DNA of 64,000 bases from Firmicutes bacterium UBA2058 (GTDB lineage: Bacteria; Bacillota; Clostridia; Tissierellales; Sedimentibacteraceae). The notes beneath the pieces are model-generated. The model had not been told where the DNA came from and made no database searches. It saw nothing but the letters and a program-made list of their open reading frames with translations. Position numbers and translations under genes: made by a program. Where the stretch lies: NCBI GenBank assembly GCA_002332905.1, contig DDAM01000020.1:70593-134592 (forward strand), given 5' to 3'. Shown here one piece after another: positions 1 through 7,168 of this stretch (position 1 is the first letter of the stretch; each line of letters begins with the position of its first letter).

Positions 1-576
1 AAGGGTGAATGCTTTTTGATAAAACCTGATGAAATAACAACATATGTTGCAGACAGGTATGAACCTTGGTATTATATATGGATTGGATTTAATGGTAATT
101 TAGCTAAAAAACTTGATAACATTGAAACTCCAGTTTTTAAAATGCCCTCTTATGTTTTTCAGGAAATGCTCAATATAAATGAGTATCCAGGAACTAGAGA
201 AGAATTTCTTACTGGAAAGTTGTTTACTGTTTTTTCATACATATTTATTAAGGAAAAAAGAGATAATCATATTGAAATAGTCAAAAATTACATCAGCAAC
301 AACTATATGAGGAAAATATATATTGAGGATATAGCTAAAATTGTAAATCTCGACAGGCACTATTTATCTAACATTTTCAAGGATAGTGTCGGTATAACGA
401 TGAAGGAATACTTAACTAAAAAAAGAATGCTTGAAGCAAAAAACCTATTGTTGCTGACCAATCATAGTGTAACAGAAGTCTGCTTTATGGTTGGTTATGA
501 TGATATATTTGTTTTTTCTAAAGCTTTTAAAAACTATTACGGCGTATCACCAAAAAACTGGATAAAATCAAAATGA
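1..576 (+). CDS. AraC-family transcriptional regulator (5' end outside window)
   Basis: The reading frame is open from base 1, so the N-terminus lies outside the window. What remains begins in the middle of an AraC-type cupin domain: the stretch IKPDE..YxAD...PWYYIWIGFNG is the end of the effector-binding beta barrel. The last ~100 residues form the paired helix-turn-helix DNA-binding domain (RKIYIEDIAKIVNLDRHYLSNIFK and VTEVCFMVGYDDIFVFSKAFKNYYGVSPKNW). Such proteins usually sense a sugar or small molecule and activate a neighbouring operon; the target is not in this window. The stop overlaps a hairpin terminator shared with the convergent pepD gene. Confidence 0.85.
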   Translation, partial: KGECFLIKPDEITTYVADRYEPWYYIWIGFNGNLAKKLDNIETPVFKMPSYVFQEMLNINEYPGTREEFLTGKLFTVFSYIFIKEKRDNHIEIVKNYISNNYMRKIYIEDIAKIVNLDRHYLSNIFKDSVGITMKEYLTKKRMLEAKNLLLLTNHSVTEVCFMVGYDDIFVFSKAFKNYYGVSPKNWIKSK

Positions 577-592
577 TAATATCCAGTTTTTT
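552..592. terminator. Bidirectional intrinsic terminator between araC-type gene and pepD
   Basis: AAAAAACTGGATA (552-564) and TATCCAGTTTTTT (580-592) form an inverted repeat with A/T runs on both outer sides, so it can end transcription from either direction. It overlaps the last codons of the regulator gene. Confidence 0.75.
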
Positions 593-604
593 ATGTCATT
601 ATAT

Positions 605-2047
605 TTATTTTATTCTTTTTAATATCTCACACAAATAATTAAATGTACTTTCAACAGATTTAATATCTAAATGCTCATTAGGTGAGTGTATGTCTGCCAT
701 GTTAGGTCCTATTGAAACTGCATCAACAAGAGACTTGCATTTCTCTAATAAGTATCCACATTCTAGCCCTGCATGGATTGCTTCTATATGAGACTCCTTA
801 CCTGAAATTTCCTTATATGTTTGTGCACAAATATCTCTTATTTTTGATTCTTTTGCATATTCCCAACCAGGATAAAATCCTCCAGCAGAATACTCAACAT
901 TAAGATATTTTGCTAATTGTCTCATAGCAGGCTCAAAGCTATCTGTTAACAATGACATAACTGAACTTCTTGGATGACAATCTATTGTTATATATTTTTC
1001 GTCTGTAGTAACTATACCTAAGTTATTTGATGAAATAACTAAATCTATAGCTGTACTTCTTGATAACACTCCAACCGGAACTATGTTGATACATGCAATT
1101 ACTTTTTCTGAAACCTCTTTAGTTAATACTTCAGAAACATTTTCTGCATCTTCAATTGTTACTACTACATCAGGATCAGTAAAAGAATATTCATTTTTAA
1201 ATATCTTGTTCCATTTAGCAATTTTTTCTTTTACATTATCTATATTATTGGTTTTGATAACCGCCTTTGCTTCTCTTGGAATTGCATTTGGTTTTGAACC
1301 ACCATTAAAGCTCACAAGCTCAATTTCATCTAATAAATCATATAATAATCTTGCTAATAATTTAGTTGAATATCCCTTTTCCTTATGAACATCTGCACCT
1401 GAATGACCACCAGTCAATCCGCTAACTTTTAATTTACAAGTAGTGCTCATATTTGATTTTACTTTTTCAACAGGAACCTTAAAGAATATTTCTCCACCAC
1501 CAGCACAACCTGCTGTTAAAATACCTTCTGCCTCACTATCAAGATTTATAAGATGTTTTGATTTAATCATGCTTCCATCAAGTTTTTGAACACCTGTCAT
1601 CCCCATTTCTTCATCTACAGTTATCAAAGCCTCAAGTGCAGGATGAGCAATGTCATTAGAATCAAATATAGCAAGAATCATTGCAACAGCTATTCCGTTA
1701 TCAGCGCCTAAAGTAGTTTCCGTAGCGTATAACTGTCCATCTATTATTCTTAACTTAAGTGGATCTTTTTCGAAGTCATGCTCAATACCTTCATTTTTCT
1801 CACAAACCATGTCCATATGGCCTTGGAATAATACCATAGGCGCATTCTCATAACCCTTAGTAGCTGGCTTTCTAACAATTATATTTAGAGCATCATCTTG
1901 TATAACTTCCCAACCTTTATTTTTTGACAATGCATATAAATAATCAGAAATTTGCTTCTCATTTTTTGAACCATGAGGTATTTTTGTAATTTCCTCAAAA
2001 TAATAAAATACTTTTTCTGGCTTTAAGCCTTCTAACACTCTTGTCAT
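605..2047 (-). CDS. pepD: Aminoacyl-histidine dipeptidase (peptidase D, M20C family)
   Basis: A 480-residue cytosolic metallopeptidase that hydrolyses Xaa-His and other dipeptides, length normal for PepD. The dizinc-site motifs of clan MH are visible: GHMDMV (His77, Asp79), LGADNG (Asp116), DEEMGMTG (Glu146/Glu147), NLDSE and, near the C-terminus, HAGLECG. An AAGGAG ribosome site stands 9 nt before ATG. It is transcribed towards the araC-type gene and directly follows the signal peptidase genes with a 16-nt gap, so it may share their transcript. Dipeptide hydrolysis fits an amino-acid-fermenting lifestyle. Confidence 0.93.
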   Translation of the reverse strand: MTRVLEGLKPEKVFYYFEEITKIPHGSKNEKQISDYLYALSKNKGWEVIQDDALNIIVRKPATKGYENAPMVLFQGHMDMVCEKNEGIEHDFEKDPLKLRIIDGQLYATETTLGADNGIAVAMILAIFDSNDIAHPALEALITVDEEMGMTGVQKLDGSMIKSKHLINLDSEAEGILTAGCAGGGEIFFKVPVEKVKSNMSTTCKLKVSGLTGGHSGADVHKEKGYSTKLLARLLYDLLDEIELVSFNGGSKPNAIPREAKAVIKTNNIDNVKEKIAKWNKIFKNEYSFTDPDVVVTIEDAENVSEVLTKEVSEKVIACINIVPVGVLSRSTAIDLVISSNNLGIVTTDEKYITIDCHPRSSVMSLLTDSFEPAMRQLAKYLNVEYSAGGFYPGWEYAKESKIRDICAQTYKEISGKESHIEAIHAGLECGYLLEKCKSLVDAVSIGPNMADIHSPNEHLDIKSVESTFNYLCEILKRIK

Positions 2048-2063
2048 TTTGTATATCTCCTTA

Positions 2064-2570
2064 TTATTCTAATTTACCTATTCTATTAAATGGGTAGACT
2101 GTAAAAATAGCTTCTCCCCTAATATCTTTTTTATTTATATATGGATTAACCCAATATCTTGCATCGTTTGAAATCGGTCTATTGTCTCCTAAGAAAAAAT
2201 AACTATCTTCTGGTATATTAAAGGTTTGATCTATACCGTTTGACTTAATTGCATATGGCTCATCTAATTTAGCTCCATTTATGTAAACATCACCGTTAGC
2301 TTTAATTTCAACAGTCTCACCCGGAAGCCCAATCAACCTTTTTACAAGAATCTCTTTTAGTTCATGTGATTTGAATACCAAGATATCTCCACGCTTTACA
2401 TTTTCAACATCAAATATTTTATTCACATATATTCTGTCCCCCTCCATAATTGTATCAATCATTGAGCCAGTTGGAACAGTCATTATCTGAAATATAAAAA
2501 TGTTTAATAATAAAACTATTACTAATGCAATTAAAAATGGCATTACCCATTCTTTAAAAAAATATTTCAT
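2064..2570 (-). CDS. lepB: Signal peptidase I (second of a tandem pair)
   Basis: A 168-residue type I signal peptidase with one N-terminal membrane helix (residues ~9-30) and an extracytoplasmic catalytic domain. The Ser/Lys dyad is intact: TVPTGSM gives Ser36 and VKRLIGLPGE gives Lys77; the box GDNRPISNDAR is also present. RBS GGGGG precedes the ATG. It is a close paralogue of the next gene upstream, with identical length and catalytic numbering, and lies 20 nt after it. Confidence 0.92.
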   Translation of the reverse strand: MKYFFKEWVMPFLIALVIVLLLNIFIFQIMTVPTGSMIDTIMEGDRIYVNKIFDVENVKRGDILVFKSHELKEILVKRLIGLPGETVEIKANGDVYINGAKLDEPYAIKSNGIDQTFNIPEDSYFFLGDNRPISNDARYWVNPYINKKDIRGEAIFTVYPFNRIGKLE

Positions 2571-2590
2571 ATCTTCCCCCTAAATACAAA

Positions 2591-3097
2591 CTATTCTATC
2601 TTGCCTATTCTACTGAAAGGGAAGAATCTAAAAACAGCTTCTCCTATAATATCTTTTTTATTGATGTAAGGATTTTCCCATGCTCTAGCATCCTTTGAAT
2701 ATGGTCTATTATCTCCTAAAAAGAAATAGCTATCCTCAGTAATATTGAAGGTTTGCTCTTCGCATGTTGACTGAACTGCATAAGGTTCATCAATTTTAGA
2801 TCCATCAATATATATATCCCCATTTGATTTAATTTCAACAGTTTCTCCAGGCAATCCAATTAATCTTTTAACTAAGTATTTATCTAATTCATGGGATTTA
2901 AATACTAAGATATCTCCACGTTTAACTTTTCCTATATCAAAAATCTTGTTTACATACAGCTTATCTCCTGGCATTATTGTGCTAATCATAGACCCAGTCG
3001 GAACTGTAACAAGTTGAAAAACAAATGTGTTTAATAATAAAACTATAACTAATGCTATTAATGCGGGTACAACCCATTCTTTTATGAAATACTTCAT
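2591..3097 (-). CDS. lepB: Signal peptidase I (first of a tandem pair)
   Basis: A 168-residue paralogue of the downstream lepB, with Ser36 (TVPTGSM) and Lys77 (VKRLIGLPGE). The open frame extends 19 codons further upstream to 3154, but a strong GAGGTGG Shine-Dalgarno sits just before the ATG at 3097 and the protein from there (MKYFIKEW...) aligns end to end with its neighbour, so 3097 is chosen. Two differing copies in tandem suggest duplication with divergence of substrate preference (inference). Confidence 0.92.
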   Translation of the reverse strand: MKYFIKEWVVPALIALVIVLLLNTFVFQLVTVPTGSMISTIMPGDKLYVNKIFDIGKVKRGDILVFKSHELDKYLVKRLIGLPGETVEIKSNGDIYIDGSKIDEPYAVQSTCEEQTFNITEDSYFFLGDNRPYSKDARAWENPYINKKDIIGEAVFRFFPFSRIGKIE

Positions 3098-3377
3098 AAT
3101 TCCACCTCTATTTATTTTATTGAAGTATTTCATTGAAATATCCAAATAAATCATTATTGATAATCAATTTTACTTCTACCTCTTTTTAATCTTTTTTGAA
3201 TTCTTTTTTATAAATTTGATAACTTATATTCTATAAATATATCCAAAAAAATGACTACTATTACTATTATAAATCATTTAAATCATTTTACAATGATTTT
3301 TTAAAAAATGTTCTTACTATTAGCCTCTGACATTTGCTTAAGTTGCTTTGGAGTTGTTTTTTATACTCATAAATTGT

Positions 3378-3410
3378 TTCTCCACCATCTGCCATAGGAA
3401 CTTTTATACT
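3378..3410 (-). pseudogene. Possible trace of a glycerate kinase gene
   Basis: On the minus strand one frame reads SIKVPMADGGE, which resembles the N-terminal signature of type 2 glycerate kinases (KVPxADGGEGT). The match is only about eleven residues and the frame then loses similarity, so at most this is a decayed fragment. It overlaps the end of the deleted GNAT gene. Confidence 0.2.
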
Positions 3411-3640
3411 ACAAATTTTAATTTAGGAATTATTCCATTGCAATCTATAAGTGATTTTACCTCTCCAATTTTAACTGTTTTTAATTTAACGTAATTATTT
3501 TCAATAAACTCTTTGTTAACATTATATTTATCTTTGAAAATACTCATGTAATTTTCATCAAAATTCAGACTTTTTTCAGAATTATATACGAGCTCAGATA
3601 AATAGTCTATATCATTTATATCCGCTTTTCTCAAATACAT
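3404..3640 (-). pseudogene. GNAT acetyltransferase with a large internal deletion
   Basis: A 78-codon frame starting MYLRKADINDIDYLSELVY, the usual beta1-alpha1 start of a GNAT N-acetyltransferase, then after about 50 residues jumping to KIGEVKSLIDCNGIIPKLKF, which looks like the end of the same family (typically ..LKMGAxKIGEVxSxxxGRxLPxLxF). The acetyl-CoA-binding core (about 80 residues, with the R/Q-x-x-G-x-G/A loop) is absent, so it cannot be a working acetyltransferase. An AAAGGAG ribosome site precedes the ATG at 3640; the frame also opens 3 codons earlier inside that ribosome site. Assignment of both ends is by recognition, not alignment. Confidence 0.55.
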
Positions 3641-3818
3641 TGCAACCATCTCCTTTAGTAATATTATAATTATATTACTACAGTATTTAATAAATTTTAA
3701 ATAATTAAAAATTTAACAATACATAACATTTTATGTATATGACATATAATAAATAACAATTAATCGTTAGTATAAAAATATATATTCTTCAACAAAATAT
3801 AATAATGGTGGTGATTTC

Positions 3819-3956
3819 ATGAACTTCAAAATGGATTTAAATATTCCTGAAAAAGATAATCTTTATCCAATGGTAATAAAGGATAGCAAGGTTTATGTAC
3901 CTTCTATATTAGAAGTAGAAGAAGAAAAAGCAGAAGTGGACGCTAACCAAAAATAA
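3819..3956 (+). CDS. Small hypothetical protein (45 aa)
   Basis: ATG at 3819 is preceded at good spacing by GGTGG, and the frame codes 45 residues: MNFKMDLNIPEKDNLYPMVI, then KDSKVYVPSILEV and an acidic/lysine tail. No membrane segment, cysteine or known motif is visible and I do not recognise a family. It lies alone between the GNAT remnant and ilvE, convergent to ilvE. The ribosome site and protein-like composition make it more likely real than chance, but its function is unknown. Confidence 0.55.
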   Translation: MNFKMDLNIPEKDNLYPMVIKDSKVYVPSILEVEEEKAEVDANQK

Positions 3957-3958
3957 AA

Positions 3959-3977
3959 GGGTGGAATAATTCCACCC
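3959..3977 (-). terminator. Intrinsic terminator of ilvE
   Basis: Perfect 8-bp stem GGGTGGAA / TTCCACCC with a 3-nt loop. On the minus strand it is followed by TTTTATTTTT, as expected after ilvE; on the plus strand the following sequence is not U-rich. Confidence 0.8.
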
Positions 3978-4017
3978 TAATTATGAAAATTTATTTTCAA
4001 AATTTGTAATTTAAGTT

Positions 4018-5040
4018 CTATTTAATTTCTACTATCCAACCTTCTGGTGCCTCTACATCACCAAATTGAATTCCTACCAATGTATCATATAGCTTTTTAG
4101 TTACAGGTCCAACTTCTTTTAAATCATAGAACACATGCATTTTATTGTTATGCTCAATTCCTCCTATAGGAGAAATAACTGCTGCTGTACCACATGCACC
4201 AGCTTCTTTGAATTCATCTAAGTTGTTCACTAATACATCTCTTTCCTCAACAGGCATTTTTAAATAGTGTTCAGCAACATGCATAAGAGATCTTCTTGTT
4301 ATACTTGGTAGTATAGAGTTTGATTTAGGAGTTATAAACTTATCATCTTTAGTTATACCAAAAAAGTTAGCGGCTCCAACCTCTTCTATTTTTGTATGTG
4401 TAGTTGGATCTAAGTAAATACAATCAGCAAAACCTCTATCTACAGCATCCTTATGTGCTAAAAGGCTTGCAGCATAGTTTCCACCAACTTTAACTCCACC
4501 AGTTCCATTTGGTGCAGCTCTATCAAAATCAGTAGTTACGAAATTAACAGGAGTCATACCACCTTTGAAGTATGCTCCAACTGGTGAGCAGAATACGCAG
4601 AATAAGTATTCTGGTGCTGGTTTAACACCTAAGTTGTCTCCTACACCAATAACAAATGGTCTAAGATATAGTGTAGCTCCAGTTCCATATGGAGGAACAA
4701 ATTCCTCATTAGCTTTAACAACCTGTACACAAGCATCAATAAATTGATCTACTGATACATGTGCCATTAATAATCTTTTACAGCTATCTTGCAGTCTTAT
4801 AGCATTTTGGTCAGGCCTAAATAATTGTACATTACCAGCTTTATTTCTATAAGCCTTTAAGCCCTCGAAACACTGTTGTCCATAATGTAGTGCAGTTGAA
4901 GAAGCACTAATAGTTATTGTGTCCTCATCTACAAGCTTACCATTATCCCATTTTCCATCCTTAAAGTATGAAACATACATTTTATTTGTTTTTGTATAAG
5001 AAAAACTCAACTTACCCCAGTCCAAATTCTTTTTGTCCAT
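4018..5040 (-). CDS. ilvE: Branched-chain amino acid aminotransferase
   Basis: A 340-residue class IV PLP aminotransferase of the longer (BCAT group II) type, interconverting Leu, Ile and Val with their 2-oxo acids. The lysine that binds PLP is in GGVKVGGNYAASL (Lys184), and the substrate-binding FEGLKAYR and ACGTAAVISPI segments are present. GGAGG lies 9 nt before the ATG. It is monocistronic: about 190 nt without a gene upstream and its own terminator downstream. In an amino-acid fermenter it could work in Stickland-type oxidation or reduction as well as biosynthesis. Confidence 0.93.
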   Translation of the reverse strand: MDKKNLDWGKLSFSYTKTNKMYVSYFKDGKWDNGKLVDEDTITISASSTALHYGQQCFEGLKAYRNKAGNVQLFRPDQNAIRLQDSCKRLLMAHVSVDQFIDACVQVVKANEEFVPPYGTGATLYLRPFVIGVGDNLGVKPAPEYLFCVFCSPVGAYFKGGMTPVNFVTTDFDRAAPNGTGGVKVGGNYAASLLAHKDAVDRGFADCIYLDPTTHTKIEEVGAANFFGITKDDKFITPKSNSILPSITRRSLMHVAEHYLKMPVEERDVLVNNLDEFKEAGACGTAAVISPIGGIEHNNKMHVFYDLKEVGPVTKKLYDTLVGIQFGDVEAPEGWIVEIK

Positions 5041-5208
5041 ATTGGTACCTCCAAATATATTATTAGATAATTATATTATAATTAATGCAATAAATATGCC
5101 AAATTAGCAATAGAAGAAAAAAGGCTAAATTACATAACAAAACATACTCTCATTATTAAATATATTATTTTTTTGTTATATTTTGCGTGCAATTATTTGC
5201 ATAATAAA

Positions 5209-5234
5209 ATGCTATGCAAATAATTGCATAGCAT
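5209..5234 (-). terminator. Intrinsic terminator of the DUF2383-like gene
   Basis: Perfect 11-bp inverted repeat ATGCTATGCAA / TTGCATAGCAT with a 4-nt loop, directly after the stop at 5235; on the minus strand it runs into TTTATTATG. Confidence 0.75.
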
Positions 5235-5669
5235 TTATAAAAATTCTCTAATATCAATAGCTAATCTTTCTTCAATATTAATAAGTCGCTTTGCAATATC
5301 TTTTGCTTTATCTTCAGCATTCTTGTACTGATTTAAATACTTATTTAGTGATTTAACACCCATGTTACATCCTTCAGTTATCAAATCAGCAACGGTGGAG
5401 TCAGATTCATTTAACGTAAGCATAACATTTGTTTTAATCCATGACATACTCTTAGCAATAGGACTTGGCTCCTTGCCACTATCATGATATTTGTTGAGCG
5501 TTTCATGTGTTTCGTTGCCAAGCTTTTCATGTTCTTGCTTACAACTGTTTATAAGATTTTTTAATTTCTCATTGCTTACATACGGCAAGGCGTCGTCAAT
5601 AGAGCTAACTCCCATCTTTATTCCAGAATTACATTCTCCAAGTAGTTTAATTGTATCTTCATTAATCAT
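5235..5669 (-). CDS. Helical ferritin-like protein of unknown function (DUF2383-like)
   Basis: A 144-residue protein, nearly all predicted helix, with the stretch SMSWIKTNVMLTLNESDSTVADLITEGC and CNMGVKSLNKYLNQYK. I recognise this pattern from clostridial hypothetical proteins resembling DUF2383 (ferritin-like four-helix bundles); the exact family is not certain. No clear metal-ligand set and no signal peptide are seen. The gene has its own terminator downstream and a small hairpin repeat (5682-5702) just before its ribosome site. Confidence 0.7.
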   Translation of the reverse strand: MINEDTIKLLGECNSGIKMGVSSIDDALPYVSNEKLKNLINSCKQEHEKLGNETHETLNKYHDSGKEPSPIAKSMSWIKTNVMLTLNESDSTVADLITEGCNMGVKSLNKYLNQYKNAEDKAKDIAKRLINIEERLAIDIREFL

Positions 5670-5681
5670 AATTACCTCATT

Positions 5682-5702
5682 GTGTGAAGGGTTTTTTCAC
5701 AC
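5682..5702 (-). repeat. Intergenic hairpin repeat, short copy
   Basis: GTGTGAA-loop-TTCACAC hairpin just upstream of the AGGT ribosome site of the DUF2383-like gene. It matches the GTGAAA...TTTCAC unit of the larger composite repeats at 6861-6957 and 12881-12960. Confidence 0.55.
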
Positions 5703-5759
5703 TTTCTCCATAAATATATTTTTATTATTATTTACATTTAAACTACTTTATATACAGCT

Positions 5760-6848
5760 TTATATAACTATTATCTCTTTAGAAGCTTGGTTTAGAACTT
5801 CTGTGCCTTTTTCTGTTATGACTACAATATCTTCAATTCTTATACCAAACTCACCCACTCTATAAATTCCTGGCTCTATAGAAAATGCCATACCTTTTTC
5901 TAAATATCTTTTATTGCTCTGTTTAATGTCTGGTGCTTCATGTATAGAATAACCAATACCATGACCAAGTCTTGTAACAAATGTATCTCCATAGCCTGAT
6001 TTATTAACTATATCTCTTGCAGCCTTATCTATATCAGGTATGTATGCTCCTTTTACAGCTTTACTTTCACCAGCAATATTAGCTTCTAATACATACTCAT
6101 ACATTTTTATTTCTTCTTCAGTCACTCCGCCGACAAATACTGTTCTTGTCATATCTGCACACATACTATTATATATACAGCCAAAATCAAGCAATACAAC
6201 ATCTTTTTCTTGTATAACTCTTTGATCTCCAGCATAGTGTGGAAGTGCCGCATTAGGTCCAGTACAAACCATTGCAAATCCAGGTTGAGCACCCTTTTCT
6301 ATAAAGGTTTTATTAATAAAGTTAACTACGTCAGCTTCTTTCATGCCTGGCTTAATAAATTTCAAAAGCTCCAAAAAAGTCTCATCGGTAATTTGAGCTG
6401 CTTTTCTTAGATTTTCTATTTCTTCATCTGTTTTGATGATTCTCATTTCTTCTAGATGCGGTTTACCATTTACAAATTTAACATCTATATGCTTCATTAA
6501 ATCTAATATAATACAAGCTCTTTCAGTGGAATTTACGCCAATTGTTTTATCAATTAATCCATTTTCCTCAAAAGCTTTTTTTGCAGTATCAATGAATCCA
6601 TCACCGTCAAACCATCCGTAAACCTTTATTCCTTCACCTAAAATTTCTTTTATCTCGTCTACAGTCAATAGGTTACATATGTAAAAATATTCTCCATTAT
6701 CTTTAATTATTAAAGCCTGAAATCTCTCACATAAGTGTGTAGAGTTTCCTAATAAAAATTTCATCTCTTCTGATGGAGCTATAAGCATTGCATCAAGTTT
6801 TTCTTTTTTTAAAATATCAACAAGCCTATTTAAATACTCAATTCTCAT
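5760..6848 (-). CDS. M24 metallopeptidase, Xaa-Pro dipeptidase-like
   Basis: A 362-residue pita-bread peptidase with a creatinase-like N-domain (1-~130) and the M24 catalytic domain. All five metal ligands are present: Asp221 (LLDFG), Asp232 (CADMTRT), His296 (GHGIGYSIHE), Glu325 (SIEPGIY) and Glu339 (IRIEDI), so it should be a real hydrolase removing residues before proline. The frame opens at 6860 with ATG, but that ATG lies in the Shine-Dalgarno ATGGAGG; the start used is ATG 6848. It is the last gene of the sigma-54-linked dehydrogenase/AOR cluster, separated from it by a three-hairpin repeat, so it could supply proline or a related substrate (inference). Confidence 0.85.
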   Translation of the reverse strand: MRIEYLNRLVDILKKEKLDAMLIAPSEEMKFLLGNSTHLCERFQALIIKDNGEYFYICNLLTVDEIKEILGEGIKVYGWFDGDGFIDTAKKAFEENGLIDKTIGVNSTERACIILDLMKHIDVKFVNGKPHLEEMRIIKTDEEIENLRKAAQITDETFLELLKFIKPGMKEADVVNFINKTFIEKGAQPGFAMVCTGPNAALPHYAGDQRVIQEKDVVLLDFGCIYNSMCADMTRTVFVGGVTEEEIKMYEYVLEANIAGESKAVKGAYIPDIDKAARDIVNKSGYGDTFVTRLGHGIGYSIHEAPDIKQSNKRYLEKGMAFSIEPGIYRVGEFGIRIEDIVVITEKGTEVLNQASKEIIVI

Positions 6849-6860
6849 AATTACCTCCAT

Positions 6861-6957
6861 TATACCGCTTTACGGCATCACAAAATATGATGAAGAACCG
6901 TTTTTTGATTCTTCCATAGAGTGAAAAGTGTGAAATGTTTTTTTCATACTTTTCACT
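6861..6957 (-). repeat. Composite three-hairpin intergenic repeat
   Basis: Read on the minus strand: a long stem GTGAAAAGTATGAAA / TTTCACACTTTTCAC, then CTATG, then GAAGAATC-AAAAAAC-GGTTCTTC, then ATGCCG-UAAAG-CGGUAU (with one G-U pair), ending directly before the GGAGG of the peptidase gene. The same three hairpins in the same order occur at 12881-12960. No coding function is apparent; its position favours a role in transcript processing or attenuation. Confidence 0.7.
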
Positions 6958-6960
6958 TTT

Positions 6961-7158
6961 TTAACCTCCTGCTAAAAGATGATGAATCTTTAACTCGTCA
7001 TTTTCTTTTAACACAAATGTATCACAATCTTTTCTGTCTATGACAACATCATTAACCTTTATCACTAACTTAGGATAAATATAGTTCATAATTTCAATGA
7101 CCTCTGATATTGTTATTCCTTCATACCAATGTTCAAATGACCTATTATTTAGAAGCAC
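6961..7158 (-). CDS. MoaD/ThiS-like ubiquitin-fold protein of the AOR operon
   Basis: A 65-residue protein ending in LLAGG, the Gly-Gly tail that MoaD and ThiS use for adenylation and thiocarboxylate formation, after an NVVI..KENDELKIHHLLAGG beta-grasp ending typical of the family. The start is GTG at 7158 behind AGGGGG; the gap to the AOR gene is 10 nt. Genes of this type accompany tungsten oxidoreductases (for example aorD of the Aromatoleum AOR operon) and probably help build the tungstopterin cofactor. Substrate-specific role is inferred from position. Confidence 0.8.
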   Translation of the reverse strand: MLLNNRSFEHWYEGITISEVIEIMNYIYPKLVIKVNDVVIDRKDCDTFVLKENDELKIHHLLAGG

Positions 7159-7168
7159 AGCTAACCCC

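Noticed and set aside
3307..3390. Short minus-strand frame reading MADGGETIYEYKKQL...
   Set aside because: No ribosome site; only the first residues resemble a known protein, and that is better explained as a gene trace.
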